48,153 bases of DNA, from positions 1-48,153 of the forward strand of contig JADGRH010000006.1 in NCBI GenBank assembly GCA_017881075.1, read 5' to 3'. The first letter of the stretch is position 1, and each line of letters begins with the position of its first letter. Source of the stretch: Minisyncoccota bacterium. GTDB taxonomy: Bacteria > Patescibacteriota > Minisyncoccia > Phycocordibacterales > CAJBRS01. The position numbers and the translations under genes are program-made. The notes under the pieces were generated by a model that was not told the DNA's origin, did no database searches, and saw only the letters and a list, made by a program, of their open reading frames with translations. Positions 41,973 to 48,153 of the stretch are shown here, in pieces.

Positions 41973-41999
41973 AATAAAAACCGGACCTCAGGCGTCCGG
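41971..41999 (-). terminator. Terminator of the dUTPase gene
   Basis: CCGGAC (41981-41986) pairs with GTCCGG (41994-41999). On the minus strand TTTTTATTTT follows. Confidence 0.8.
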
Positions 42000-42011
42000 A
42001 ATAGAAAGCAA

Positions 42012-42728
42012 TCAATAATAACCAGTGGAACCAAATCCACCTGAACCACGAATGGTTTTCGGCAAATCTTCGTATCGATCCACCTTGGTGACCGTAGGAA
42101 TTATCGCCCGTTGATAAATACTTTGGGCAATTTTCATATGAAGACCAATTTCGAATGAATAACTGTTGCGATTCAAAACAAGTACGCCAGCTTCGCCCCG
42201 GTAATCCGGATCAACGGTTCCTGGCGCATTAGTCACTGTTATATTCTTTCTTGAGGCGTAGCCGCTTCGAGGCGCAACCCAGTAGAACATTGGGAACTCC
42301 ATGGCAGTAACAATGCCGAGGCCTACGGTTACTGATTCATTAGGATCCATTCGATAAACCAGTCTTCCTTTATTTTCACGTTGAGTGCCCAGACCTATTT
42401 TCCGTGACAATTCGGAATCAGGCGGCATTAACTCATCAAAATTAAAGATGGTTTTGCGGAGATGTTTGTGGACTGGGTCCATCTCATCGGCAGAAACAAT
42501 GGACCGAATGAAGCCATCATAACCGATAGAGCCGTCTGTGCTTCTCTTTGGTTCTTTGCCTCCCTCTAAAACATGCATAAAGATATGATTTCTCCGAATT
42601 TCTTCTTCCTCAAGCTTGGCCTGAATGATGGGAAAGAGTATTTCTCCCACCATCTTCTTGTCCTGAAGGATTTCTCGAACGAGAACGGCTAGGTCTCTCT
42701 TAGTTGCTTTTTTAGCGATCTTTTTCAT
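42012..42728 (-). CDS. dut: dUTP diphosphatase with N-terminal extension
   Basis: 238 residues. The dUTPase motifs are in the C-terminal two thirds: GSIGYDG (motif 1 region), VAPRSGYASRKNI (motif 2), APGTVDPDYRGEAGVLVLN (motif 3, with the catalytic aspartate), MKIAQSIYQRAIIP (motif 4) and the C-terminal RGSGGFGSTGYY arm (motif 5). About 55 helical N-terminal residues are additional. It removes dUTP and gives dUMP for thyA. It is a single-gene unit ended by a hairpin terminator. Confidence 0.88.
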   Translation of the reverse strand: MKKIAKKATKRDLAVLVREILQDKKMVGEILFPIIQAKLEEEEIRRNHIFMHVLEGGKEPKRSTDGSIGYDGFIRSIVSADEMDPVHKHLRKTIFNFDELMPPDSELSRKIGLGTQRENKGRLVYRMDPNESVTVGLGIVTAMEFPMFYWVAPRSGYASRKNITVTNAPGTVDPDYRGEAGVLVLNRNSYSFEIGLHMKIAQSIYQRAIIPTVTKVDRYEDLPKTIRGSGGFGSTGYY

Positions 42729-42777
42729 AAGGTGTTTCTACTTTCCACCTTACTGGTTTTTCAAAAATTGGCAAGAG

Positions 42778-42815
42778 AAAAGGCCCGGTCAACCTTCAGC
42801 TGACCGGGCCTTTTC
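42778..42815. terminator. Terminator of the secE-nusG-rplK operon
   Basis: GGCCCGGTCA (42782-42791) pairs with TGACCGGGCC (42801-42810). A and T runs on both sides allow bidirectional termination. Confidence 0.88.
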
Positions 42816-42825
42816 TAATATAAAA

Positions 42826-43248
42826 CTATTTCACCTCCACTCCCATTGACCTCGCACTCCCCTCAATAATCCGAGAAGCTGCTTCAATATCATTAGCATT
42901 TAGATCAACCATTTTCTTTTCGGCGATCTCACGAATCTTTGCTTTGGAAATAGTACCTACTTTTTTAGTAGTATTTGCGCCGGAACCTTTTTCAATACCA
43001 ATTGATTTTAATATCAGACTACTCGCCGGCTCGGTTTTGTAGATCATCTTGTAGCTTCGGTCTTCGTAAACCTCCACAATGGTCGGCACGGTTTCTCCTT
43101 TGCGATTTTTAGTCTCCTCATTGAAACGTTTGACGAATTCGCCAATATTAATACCGGCACCTCCAAGAGTCGGGCCCAATTGTTGACCCGGCACGGCAGC
43201 GCCTCCCGGGATCTGCATTTTTAAGATTTTGGTGATTTTTTTTGCCAT
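42826..43248 (-). CDS. rplK: Large ribosomal subunit protein uL11
   Basis: 140 residues: KILKMQIPGGAAVPGQQLGPTLGGAGINIGEFVKRFNEETKNRKGETVPTIVEVYEDRSYKM is the N-terminal domain with the proline-rich hinge, and TISKAKIREIAEKKMVDLNANDIEAASRIIEGSARSMGVEV the rRNA-binding domain. L11 forms the GTPase-associated centre of the ribosome. It is the last gene of the secE-nusG-rplK operon; no rplA follows, and a terminator comes just 10 nt after the stop. Some Parcubacteria lack L1, which fits. Confidence 0.96.
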   Translation of the reverse strand: MAKKITKILKMQIPGGAAVPGQQLGPTLGGAGINIGEFVKRFNEETKNRKGETVPTIVEVYEDRSYKMIYKTEPASSLILKSIGIEKGSGANTTKKVGTISKAKIREIAEKKMVDLNANDIEAASRIIEGSARSMGVEVK

Positions 43249-43263
43249 GGTTTGAAATGTACC

Positions 43264-43809
43264 TTAAATTTTTTTGACTTGCAAGAAATCGAGCTCTACC
43301 GGTGTCTCTCGTCCAAACATTGAAACCAGGACCTTTACCTTACCTCTCTCTTCATCCACCTCACTGACCTTTCCTTCCAACTCTTTAAACGGCCCATCGG
43401 CAATAATAATGGCGTCGCCTATATCAAGATCAATATTGTGCTTAACAGTATCAGTATTCATCCGCTTGAAAAGAGCCTCTACTTCATCCCTCTCCAAAGG
43501 CACCGGATAAATTCCAGAGCCGACAAAGCCAGTGACGCGAGGAGTATTACGTACCACGAACCAGGAATCATCTGTGACAATCATATCCACTAAAATGTAG
43601 CCCGGGTATATTTTTTCTTCTTCTTCCACTCGCTTACCACCCTTAATCTTTATTTTCTTCTCTGTTGGAACAAGAACACCAAAGATCTTGTCTTCCATAC
43701 CTAATGACTCAATGCGTTGTTTCAGATTTCTCATTACAGCATTTTCATAGCCGGCGTAAGTATGAATGGCGTACCAATTTCGTTCACTTTCTAATTGCTG
43801 TTTGCTCAT
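43264..43809 (-). CDS. nusG: Transcription antitermination factor NusG
   Basis: 181 residues. The NGN domain (RNWYAIHTYAGYENAVMRNLKQRI, YPGYILVDMIVTDDSWFVVRNTPRVTGFVG) binds RNA polymerase, and the KOW domain (IDLDIGDAIIIADGPFKELEGKVSEVDEERGKVKVLVSMFGRETPVELDFLQVKKI) links to Rho or the ribosome. Its position between secE and rplK is the usual bacterial order. Confidence 0.97.
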   Translation of the reverse strand: MSKQQLESERNWYAIHTYAGYENAVMRNLKQRIESLGMEDKIFGVLVPTEKKIKIKGGKRVEEEEKIYPGYILVDMIVTDDSWFVVRNTPRVTGFVGSGIYPVPLERDEVEALFKRMNTDTVKHNIDLDIGDAIIIADGPFKELEGKVSEVDEERGKVKVLVSMFGRETPVELDFLQVKKI

Positions 43810-43812
43810 GTT

Positions 43813-43992
43813 TTAAATAAGAACCTTTTGAAGTAAATAGCTAAAAAGAGAATCAAAGAGTCCGAGATAGGCGGCGACAAATAAAGAAACGAGAATGACA
43901 ATAATCGTATAGTTAATGGACTGTGAGCGGGTTGGCCAACTCACATGCTTCATTTCTATTCTGGTTTCTTTTAAATAGTCTGTTAAACCCAT
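43813..43992 (-). CDS. secE: Preprotein translocase subunit SecE
   Basis: 59 residues: MGLTDYLKETRIEMKHVSWPTRSQ followed by one membrane helix (~26-50, SINYTIIVILVSLFVAAYLG). The KHVSWPTR motif and single helix are diagnostic of SecE, the clamp of the SecYEG channel. It lies 3 nt upstream of nusG. The nearest upstream feature is a terminator hairpin whose U tract ends only 11 nt before the ATG, leaving no room for a separate promoter. Confidence 0.93.
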   Translation of the reverse strand: MGLTDYLKETRIEMKHVSWPTRSQSINYTIIVILVSLFVAAYLGLFDSLFSYLLQKVLI

Positions 43993-44003
43993 GTTTTTTT
44001 ACT

Positions 44004-44047
44004 AAAAAACCCCTCGGGGGGTATGGGAGAATCATACCCCCTCCGAG
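44004..44047 (-). terminator. Terminator or attenuator between the SIMPL gene and secE
   Basis: On the minus strand a long imperfect stem (arms within 44013-44023 and 44033-44047, GTATG pairing with CATAC and G/C runs) precedes six U residues (44009-44004). It ends the SIMPL gene transcript and also lies in the immediate leader of secE. Confidence 0.75.
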
Positions 44048-44061
44048 AAAAAAGTCAAATT

Positions 44062-44844
44062 TTATCTTATTTCGTAAGTAATTGTTACATCCGAAGTGAT
44101 TTTGTTTTGTCCAGTTTGAATATCAGGAGTTGGAGCGACACTGGCAGAGTCGGCGGAAGAGAGGGCTGTTTTTGCATACATAATGGGACTAGGACTATTG
44201 CCTGATTCAGTAAAGCTAATGACGCGCCCGAGGTGAACACCCAGGTCCTTAGCTAATTGTTTTCCTTCAGCTTGAGCCTTTTGAATTGCCATTTGGCGAG
44301 CTTGCTCCTTCAGAGCGTCAGGATTATCAATGGTAAACGAGAGACTGCTGATATTGCTTACTCCGAGTGATCCCACGCCAGATAAGATTGCTCCAGATTT
44401 TGATGGGTCGCGAAGTTTAACAGAGAGAGTCTCGGTCACTTCATAGCCACTAATGGTCTGGTTACCGGAAGGAGGACATGGGCCAAATTGTGGACAAGCA
44501 ACGTTAGTATATTTATAAGTAGGATTTACATTGTAATCGGTCGTTTGAATGTCTTTCTGATTAATGCCGTTCTTCTTCAAGAAATCAATGGCCATATTGG
44601 CAACCGTTGTCATCTTATTTTGAGCCTCCGGAACAGCCGCGGCCTGACCCAGAGCGCTAAAACTGAAAGTGGCAATGTCTGGAGAAGCGAAGACTTCACC
44701 GTGACCGACTACGTTTATGGCGTGAAGATTATTAGCATCACTTCTGTATCCGTAATCATGACCGTGACAGAAAATAATGGCTAAAATTATGACAACAATG
44801 ACGATTCCCCAAAATTTTTTACTTCTTAAGTGATCTTCGATCAT
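44062..44844 (-). CDS. SIMPL domain (DUF541) exported protein
   Basis: 260 residues with a membrane anchor or signal (~12-26, GIVIVVIILAIIFC). The SIMPL domain begins INVVGHGEVFASPDIATFSFSALGQ, the family hallmark, and continues with INQKDIQTTDYNVNPTYKYTN, GYEVTETLSVKLRDPSKSGAILSGVGSLGVSNISSLSFTIDNP and KAQAEGKQLAKDLGVHLGRVISFTESG. Two cysteines in ACPQFGPCPP may form a disulphide. The family is found outside the cytoplasmic membrane; its function is poorly known, with oxidative-stress links in some bacteria. It is cotranscribed with folD, 26 nt upstream. Confidence 0.85.
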   Translation of the reverse strand: MIEDHLRSKKFWGIVIVVIILAIIFCHGHDYGYRSDANNLHAINVVGHGEVFASPDIATFSFSALGQAAAVPEAQNKMTTVANMAIDFLKKNGINQKDIQTTDYNVNPTYKYTNVACPQFGPCPPSGNQTISGYEVTETLSVKLRDPSKSGAILSGVGSLGVSNISSLSFTIDNPDALKEQARQMAIQKAQAEGKQLAKDLGVHLGRVISFTESGNSPSPIMYAKTALSSADSASVAPTPDIQTGQNKITSDVTITYEIR

Positions 44845-44870
44845 ATTTTTAATATTAATGATAATTAATT

Positions 44871-45752
44871 CTATCTTAGCAAATTTTGTTTCTTATAGGC
44901 ATCGATTAAATTCTGAAAAAGAGAGGCTACTGTCATCGGACCCACTCCTCCCGGTACTGGGGAAATTGCTTTGACTTTCTTTTCAACCGCTTGAAAATCC
45001 ACATCCCCTACCATCTTAGACGATGGAGTCTCTTCCTGTAGTTTTTTAACCGACCGCCTTACCATATTAATTCCTACATCGACGATTACCTGACCTTTAT
45101 TGACGTGCTTCGGGCCAATTAATTTCGGTACACCGGCTGCCACAATTAAAATCTCTGCTGCTTTGGTAAGTTCTCGAAGGTTCTTGCTGTGACTATGAGC
45201 AATAGTGACTGTGGCATTTTCGTTAAGCAAGGTAATAGCAATCGGTTTACCCACTAAAATGGATCGGCCAATGACTAAGACCTTTCTGCCGACTAATGGA
45301 ACTTTGTGGGATTTCAATAAATCTTTCACTCCGCGAGCGGTAGCTGGAATATAACCATCGTTTTGGGCGGCAAAAAGTTTCTGAACATTCTCGGAATGCA
45401 TACCGTCCACATCTTTCAGAGGATTCATTGATTCAATGATTTTATTCTTATTCAGCTGAGTCGGAATAGGAAGCTGGACAATTATGCCGTTAACCTTTCG
45501 ATCGGCATTAAGTTTTTTGATTATGGAGAGAATTTCTTTTTCTTTAACATTGACCGGTAGAGAAAAATGCCTGACCTTAGCCCCGATTCTTTCAGCAAAT
45601 AATTTCTTCTGGTTAATGTAAGCATTCGATTCGGAGAGTTTTCCTATTTGAATAATGGTCAAAGTCGGAATACTTTTAAAACTCCCGATTTCGCCTTTCA
45701 GTCGGGAAGCGATTCTATCTCGAATGATTTTGCCGCTTAATATTTTAGTCAT
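44871..45752 (-). CDS. folD: Methylene-tetrahydrofolate dehydrogenase/cyclohydrolase
   Basis: 293 residues. PTLTIIQIGKLSESNAYINQKKLFAERIGAKV carries the catalytic Tyr-x-x-x-Lys (YINQK). NGIIVQLPIPTQLNKNKIIESMNPLKDVDGMH, VGRKVLVIGRSILVGKPIAITLLNENATVTIAHSHSKNL (NADP-binding) and ISPVPGGVGPMTVASLFQN are all canonical. It interconverts methylene-, methenyl- and formyl-tetrahydrofolate, supplying formyl groups and balancing glyA/thyA. The start codon overlaps the stop of the DedA-PAP2 gene by 4 nt, so the two are translationally coupled. Confidence 0.95.
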   Translation of the reverse strand: MTKILSGKIIRDRIASRLKGEIGSFKSIPTLTIIQIGKLSESNAYINQKKLFAERIGAKVRHFSLPVNVKEKEILSIIKKLNADRKVNGIIVQLPIPTQLNKNKIIESMNPLKDVDGMHSENVQKLFAAQNDGYIPATARGVKDLLKSHKVPLVGRKVLVIGRSILVGKPIAITLLNENATVTIAHSHSKNLRELTKAAEILIVAAGVPKLIGPKHVNKGQVIVDVGINMVRRSVKKLQEETPSSKMVGDVDFQAVEKKVKAISPVPGGVGPMTVASLFQNLIDAYKKQNLLR

Positions 45753-47062
45753 GATTGTTTGGGAGAGATAAGAGGCCAGATAATTGACTTGGTCATCTTC
45801 AATACTTGTTTACCAAAAAAAGAGCCTGCTCGCAAGAATAAGATAAAAAAGGTCACCGCAAAAAGACCGAGAGCATATCCGCCAATAATATCACTTAACC
45901 AATGAACATTTAAGTAAAGACGGCTAAAACCAACAAGAAGTATTAAGACGATTACTCCGACAAGTAGTAACATTCTATGACTGTCCTTTTTTAAATCTCT
46001 TCGCAGACAATGAAAAAGAAGGATTCCAAAGATGGTAATGAAGGTGGCGTGGCCGCTCGGAAAACTAAAATTGGAAACACCGAGTAACGGTTCAAGTGGC
46101 CGAGGAACCCCAGTAATAAGTTTCAAAAAATATTGGGCCACGGTGCCAAAAGCCAGAGCCAGAAATGAGAGTAGGCTGTAATAATACTCTCGGCGAGATA
46201 ATAGATAGCCGATGAAAAGACAAGTTAAAAAGAAAACGCTGACCGGGTTTAGAAAATTAGTGATTACAATCATTATTTCAATCATGACAGGATTCCAGAG
46301 AGTGGAAATAAAGTGGTTGACCACGAAATCCACTCGATAAAACCACTCGTGGGCCAGAACATCTTCTAGGGCCTTGGCAAAAACATAGATGGAAAGAATA
46401 TTAAGAGCCAGAGCATAAATATGATATTTTTGAAAAAGATGCTGTTTTTTATTTACAAATCGATAACCGTAAAAAATAATAATGCTAAAAATGATGGCGG
46501 AAAGAAAAACTAAATTAATATAATGGGAAGCGGTTTGATAGCTTTGACTAAAAATGATACCGAGAAATACATGGCTGAAAGACCAAAGCAGAACGGAAAT
46601 GGCTTCAAGGCCGGCAAATTTCCAGATACTGATTTCAGATAGTCCCGCCAGAAATGGAGCCAGTGAACGAGTCAAGTAACTAAAGCGACCAATTATTAAT
46701 GCTTTAGCCTGATGAGTTTTTAAGAGCTGGCGACTCTTGTCAATATGTTCTTCTTTTAGGAAGAAATACTTACCATAACGAGAAAGAAGATGTTGTCCAT
46801 ATATTTTACCTATAATATAAGCCAAGAAATCACCTAAATATGCTCCCACAATTGCAAAGATAATAACCGGCCAAAACTCCAAGACCCCACCCCGAACTAG
46901 GACTCCACCCAGAATGACCGAGATTCCACCCGGTGAGATATATCCGAGTATAGGTAAGCCTTCTAAAAAAGAAGCTAGGATAATAATGAGATAACCCCAG
47001 TGACCGAAAAAAGGGATAAGAGTTTGAAAAAGATGAAGATAATGAAAATGATTTCTAAACAT
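45749..47062 (-). CDS. Fusion of a DedA-family domain and a PAP2 lipid phosphatase
   Basis: About 437 residues, starting at MFRNHFHYLH; an earlier in-frame ATG lies inside the histidine-phosphatase gene and is rejected. The first ~180 residues are DedA (FLEGLPILGYISPGGISVILGG, GAYLGDFLAYIIGKIYG, ALIIGRFSYLTRSLAPFLAGLSEI with the conserved R-x-x-P-type loop). The C-terminal half is a PAP2 phosphatase: KLITGVPRP, PSGHATF and SRLYLNVHWLSDIIGG hold the three catalytic motifs. Together they suggest transport and dephosphorylation of undecaprenyl pyrophosphate or another lipid phosphate. It is followed by folD and preceded by a histidine phosphatase gene 8 nt upstream. Confidence 0.85.
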   Translation of the reverse strand: MFRNHFHYLHLFQTLIPFFGHWGYLIIILASFLEGLPILGYISPGGISVILGGVLVRGGVLEFWPVIIFAIVGAYLGDFLAYIIGKIYGQHLLSRYGKYFFLKEEHIDKSRQLLKTHQAKALIIGRFSYLTRSLAPFLAGLSEISIWKFAGLEAISVLLWSFSHVFLGIIFSQSYQTASHYINLVFLSAIIFSIIIFYGYRFVNKKQHLFQKYHIYALALNILSIYVFAKALEDVLAHEWFYRVDFVVNHFISTLWNPVMIEIMIVITNFLNPVSVFFLTCLFIGYLLSRREYYYSLLSFLALAFGTVAQYFLKLITGVPRPLEPLLGVSNFSFPSGHATFITIFGILLFHCLRRDLKKDSHRMLLLVGVIVLILLVGFSRLYLNVHWLSDIIGGYALGLFAVTFFILFLRAGSFFGKQVLKMTKSIIWPLISPKQS

Positions 47063-47070
47063 ACAATATG

Positions 47071-47769
47071 CTAAATTTTTTCTTCTGTTTCTATACGACC
47101 ATAATCGTTCCAGACAACAAGATTCCAGCCGAGATTGGCTCGGGGCTCCTCCAGCCTTTTCCACTTCCACCATCCGATCTCGTCTTGCTCGTAAGTGCAG
47201 AGAGTGATACCGGCATTTTCGAGCGGATTAAGAAAAGTGAACTTGGCTAAATGAGAAGAGGTTAATTTCTCACCGAGTTCAATAAAACTGGCTACTGTAC
47301 GCAAGAAAATGTGATGAGTGACGCAGAGAATGCGACTCTCCGAACGATTTTCTAAAAAACGTAGTAGTGCACGCGCCCGATCTTTCAAATCGTCAAAATT
47401 TTCTTCATCCGAGTAGCGAAGGGCGTTGGTGTGAAAACTACGATCGATGCGATCAAGAATGTTTGCTACTTCCGGATCTTCGGAGGGTCGACCAATGATC
47501 TCCTTAGGGTTGCGTCGTTCGGCCAATAAGTCCGAGAGGATGAGCGGCGCATGGATCCTCTCGGAAATGATCTGCGCCGTCTCCTCAGCGCGGGTAAACG
47601 GACTGGCAATAATGATATCCACTGGAATATTAACAAAACGCTCGGCCACGAAGAGCGCCTGCTCGCGGCCGAGCGCACTTAAATGTCCCTCCGCCCCTTG
47701 ACGAATATTTCGAGCATTCAATTCGCTCTCTCCATGCCGAACAAAATAGATTTGTTTCTTCTTTATCAT
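47071..47769 (-). CDS. Histidine phosphatase family protein
   Basis: 232 residues. YFVRHGESELNARN (Arg11, His12), ASPFTRAEETAQII, LLAERRNPKEIIG and ILCVTHHIFLRTVASF form a full set of phosphoglycerate-mutase-like catalytic motifs, with the second histidine in VTHH. The C-terminal segment with W-x-W residues (DEIGWWKWKRLEEP) is specific. The substrate is unknown; candidates are phosphosugars, phosphoserine or nucleotide derivatives. It starts the operon with the DedA-PAP2 fusion and folD, and shares its fold with the domain buried in ileS. Confidence 0.88.
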   Translation of the reverse strand: MIKKKQIYFVRHGESELNARNIRQGAEGHLSALGREQALFVAERFVNIPVDIIIASPFTRAEETAQIISERIHAPLILSDLLAERRNPKEIIGRPSEDPEVANILDRIDRSFHTNALRYSDEENFDDLKDRARALLRFLENRSESRILCVTHHIFLRTVASFIELGEKLTSSHLAKFTFLNPLENAGITLCTYEQDEIGWWKWKRLEEPRANLGWNLVVWNDYGRIETEEKI

Positions 47770-47804
47770 CTGCTCTATTATACTAGATTGACTCTTCCAT
47801 TTTC

Positions 47805-48153
47805 ATGAATTTCATATCAATTCATTTTCTGCCGTTTCTGATAGTCTACAAGTATCCGGCCCTTTTTATTATCGTCTTCATCGCAGCCTTCGTCTTTCCT
47901 CTACCTTCGACCTGGAGTCTCATCATCGCCAGCGGTCTTGCCGCTCGTGGCTACATGAATATTTACGCCGTCATTGGCATAGGGCTGGCGGCCAATATTC
48001 TCGGAGATAACTTGGGTTATTTTATCGGACGCCTTTACGGCCGGAAATTCCTATATCAAATCGGTCTTGGTTGGATATTTAAGAAAGACTGGTTCCGACG
48101 TCTGCAGGTTAATTTCAAAAATCACACCGGCAAATCCATCTTTATCAGTCGTT
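47805..48153 (+). CDS. DedA family membrane protein, truncated by the window edge
   Basis: The first 116 codons are in the window. LFIIVFIAAFVFPLPSTWSLIIASGLAA is the first helix pair, NILGDNLGYFIGRLYGRKFL the re-entrant GDxxGYxIGR motif, and FKNHTGKSIFISR the beginning of the conserved loop. A TATACT-like -10 box lies about 25 nt before the ATG. It diverges from the histidine phosphatase gene. The 3' end is missing because the window stops, not because of a mutation. Confidence 0.85.
   Translation, partial: MNFISIHFLPFLIVYKYPALFIIVFIAAFVFPLPSTWSLIIASGLAARGYMNIYAVIGIGLAANILGDNLGYFIGRLYGRKFLYQIGLGWIFKKDWFRRLQVNFKNHTGKSIFISR

Noticed and set aside
47063-47173. Upstream ATG for the DedA-PAP2 fusion
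   Set aside because: The added 37 residues overlap the histidine-phosphatase gene in another frame and are polar and atypical before a DedA domain.

Overview
This 48 kb window looks like part of the genome of a candidate phyla radiation bacterium (Patescibacteria, probably the Parcubacteria/Paceibacteria side). I infer this from several things read in the sequence: an orphan 23S rRNA gene with its own promoter, small divergent housekeeping proteins, an EF-P with a RKQQRKP loop, a 697-residue exported peptidoglycan-binding surface protein, rplK with no rplA beside it, many short unrecognised single-gene units, and almost no mobile DNA. No database search was possible, so the lineage call is an inference. 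I found no tRNA gene, CRISPR array, transposase or prophage gene.

Layout. 1-2545: the 5' two thirds of a 23S rRNA gene (minus), with a strong promoter and an attenuator-like leader. 2546-5000: a small-conductance channel-like protein, a winged-helix regulator, then rplJ-rplL. 5100-11750: an unknown gene with a structured leader, membrane proteins, an LCAT-like exported lipase and the large surface protein. 11750-16520: an HTH regulator divergent from ftsK, then an Ig-like membrane protein and recA. 16520-20950: an unknown gene, a DedA protein, efp, the rpsF-ssb-rpsR operon and tatD. 20950-29850: metG, an AI-2E-type permease, an M16 protease, glyS, a large membrane-anchored beta-sandwich protein and recO. 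29850-37980: purB, then an argS-ileS-P-loop kinase operon and a thymidylate-kinase-like protein. 37980-42730: a thymidylate/folate group (glyA, thyA, dcd, a DHFR-like protein, dut) with a CYTH protein. 42730-48153: secE-nusG-rplK, a SIMPL protein, folD, a DedA-PAP2 fusion, a histidine phosphatase and a truncated DedA gene.

Most core genes lie on the minus strand in short operons with little Shine-Dalgarno signal, and a few appear leaderless. Several unrecognised proteins instead sit in single-gene units with sigma70-type promoters, strong Shine-Dalgarno sites and hairpin terminators.

The observations I rate highest are: an isoleucyl-tRNA synthetase carrying a complete histidine-phosphatase domain looped out between the two halves of a probable zinc knuckle, with a P-loop kinase gene immediately downstream; a regulator gene whose promoter and linker-coding sequence share a TGTCC/GGACA motif cluster; an excess of long perfect inverted repeats inside coding sequences, including a 48-nt palindrome in metG; and a 23S leader that can fold as an antiterminator or a terminator.
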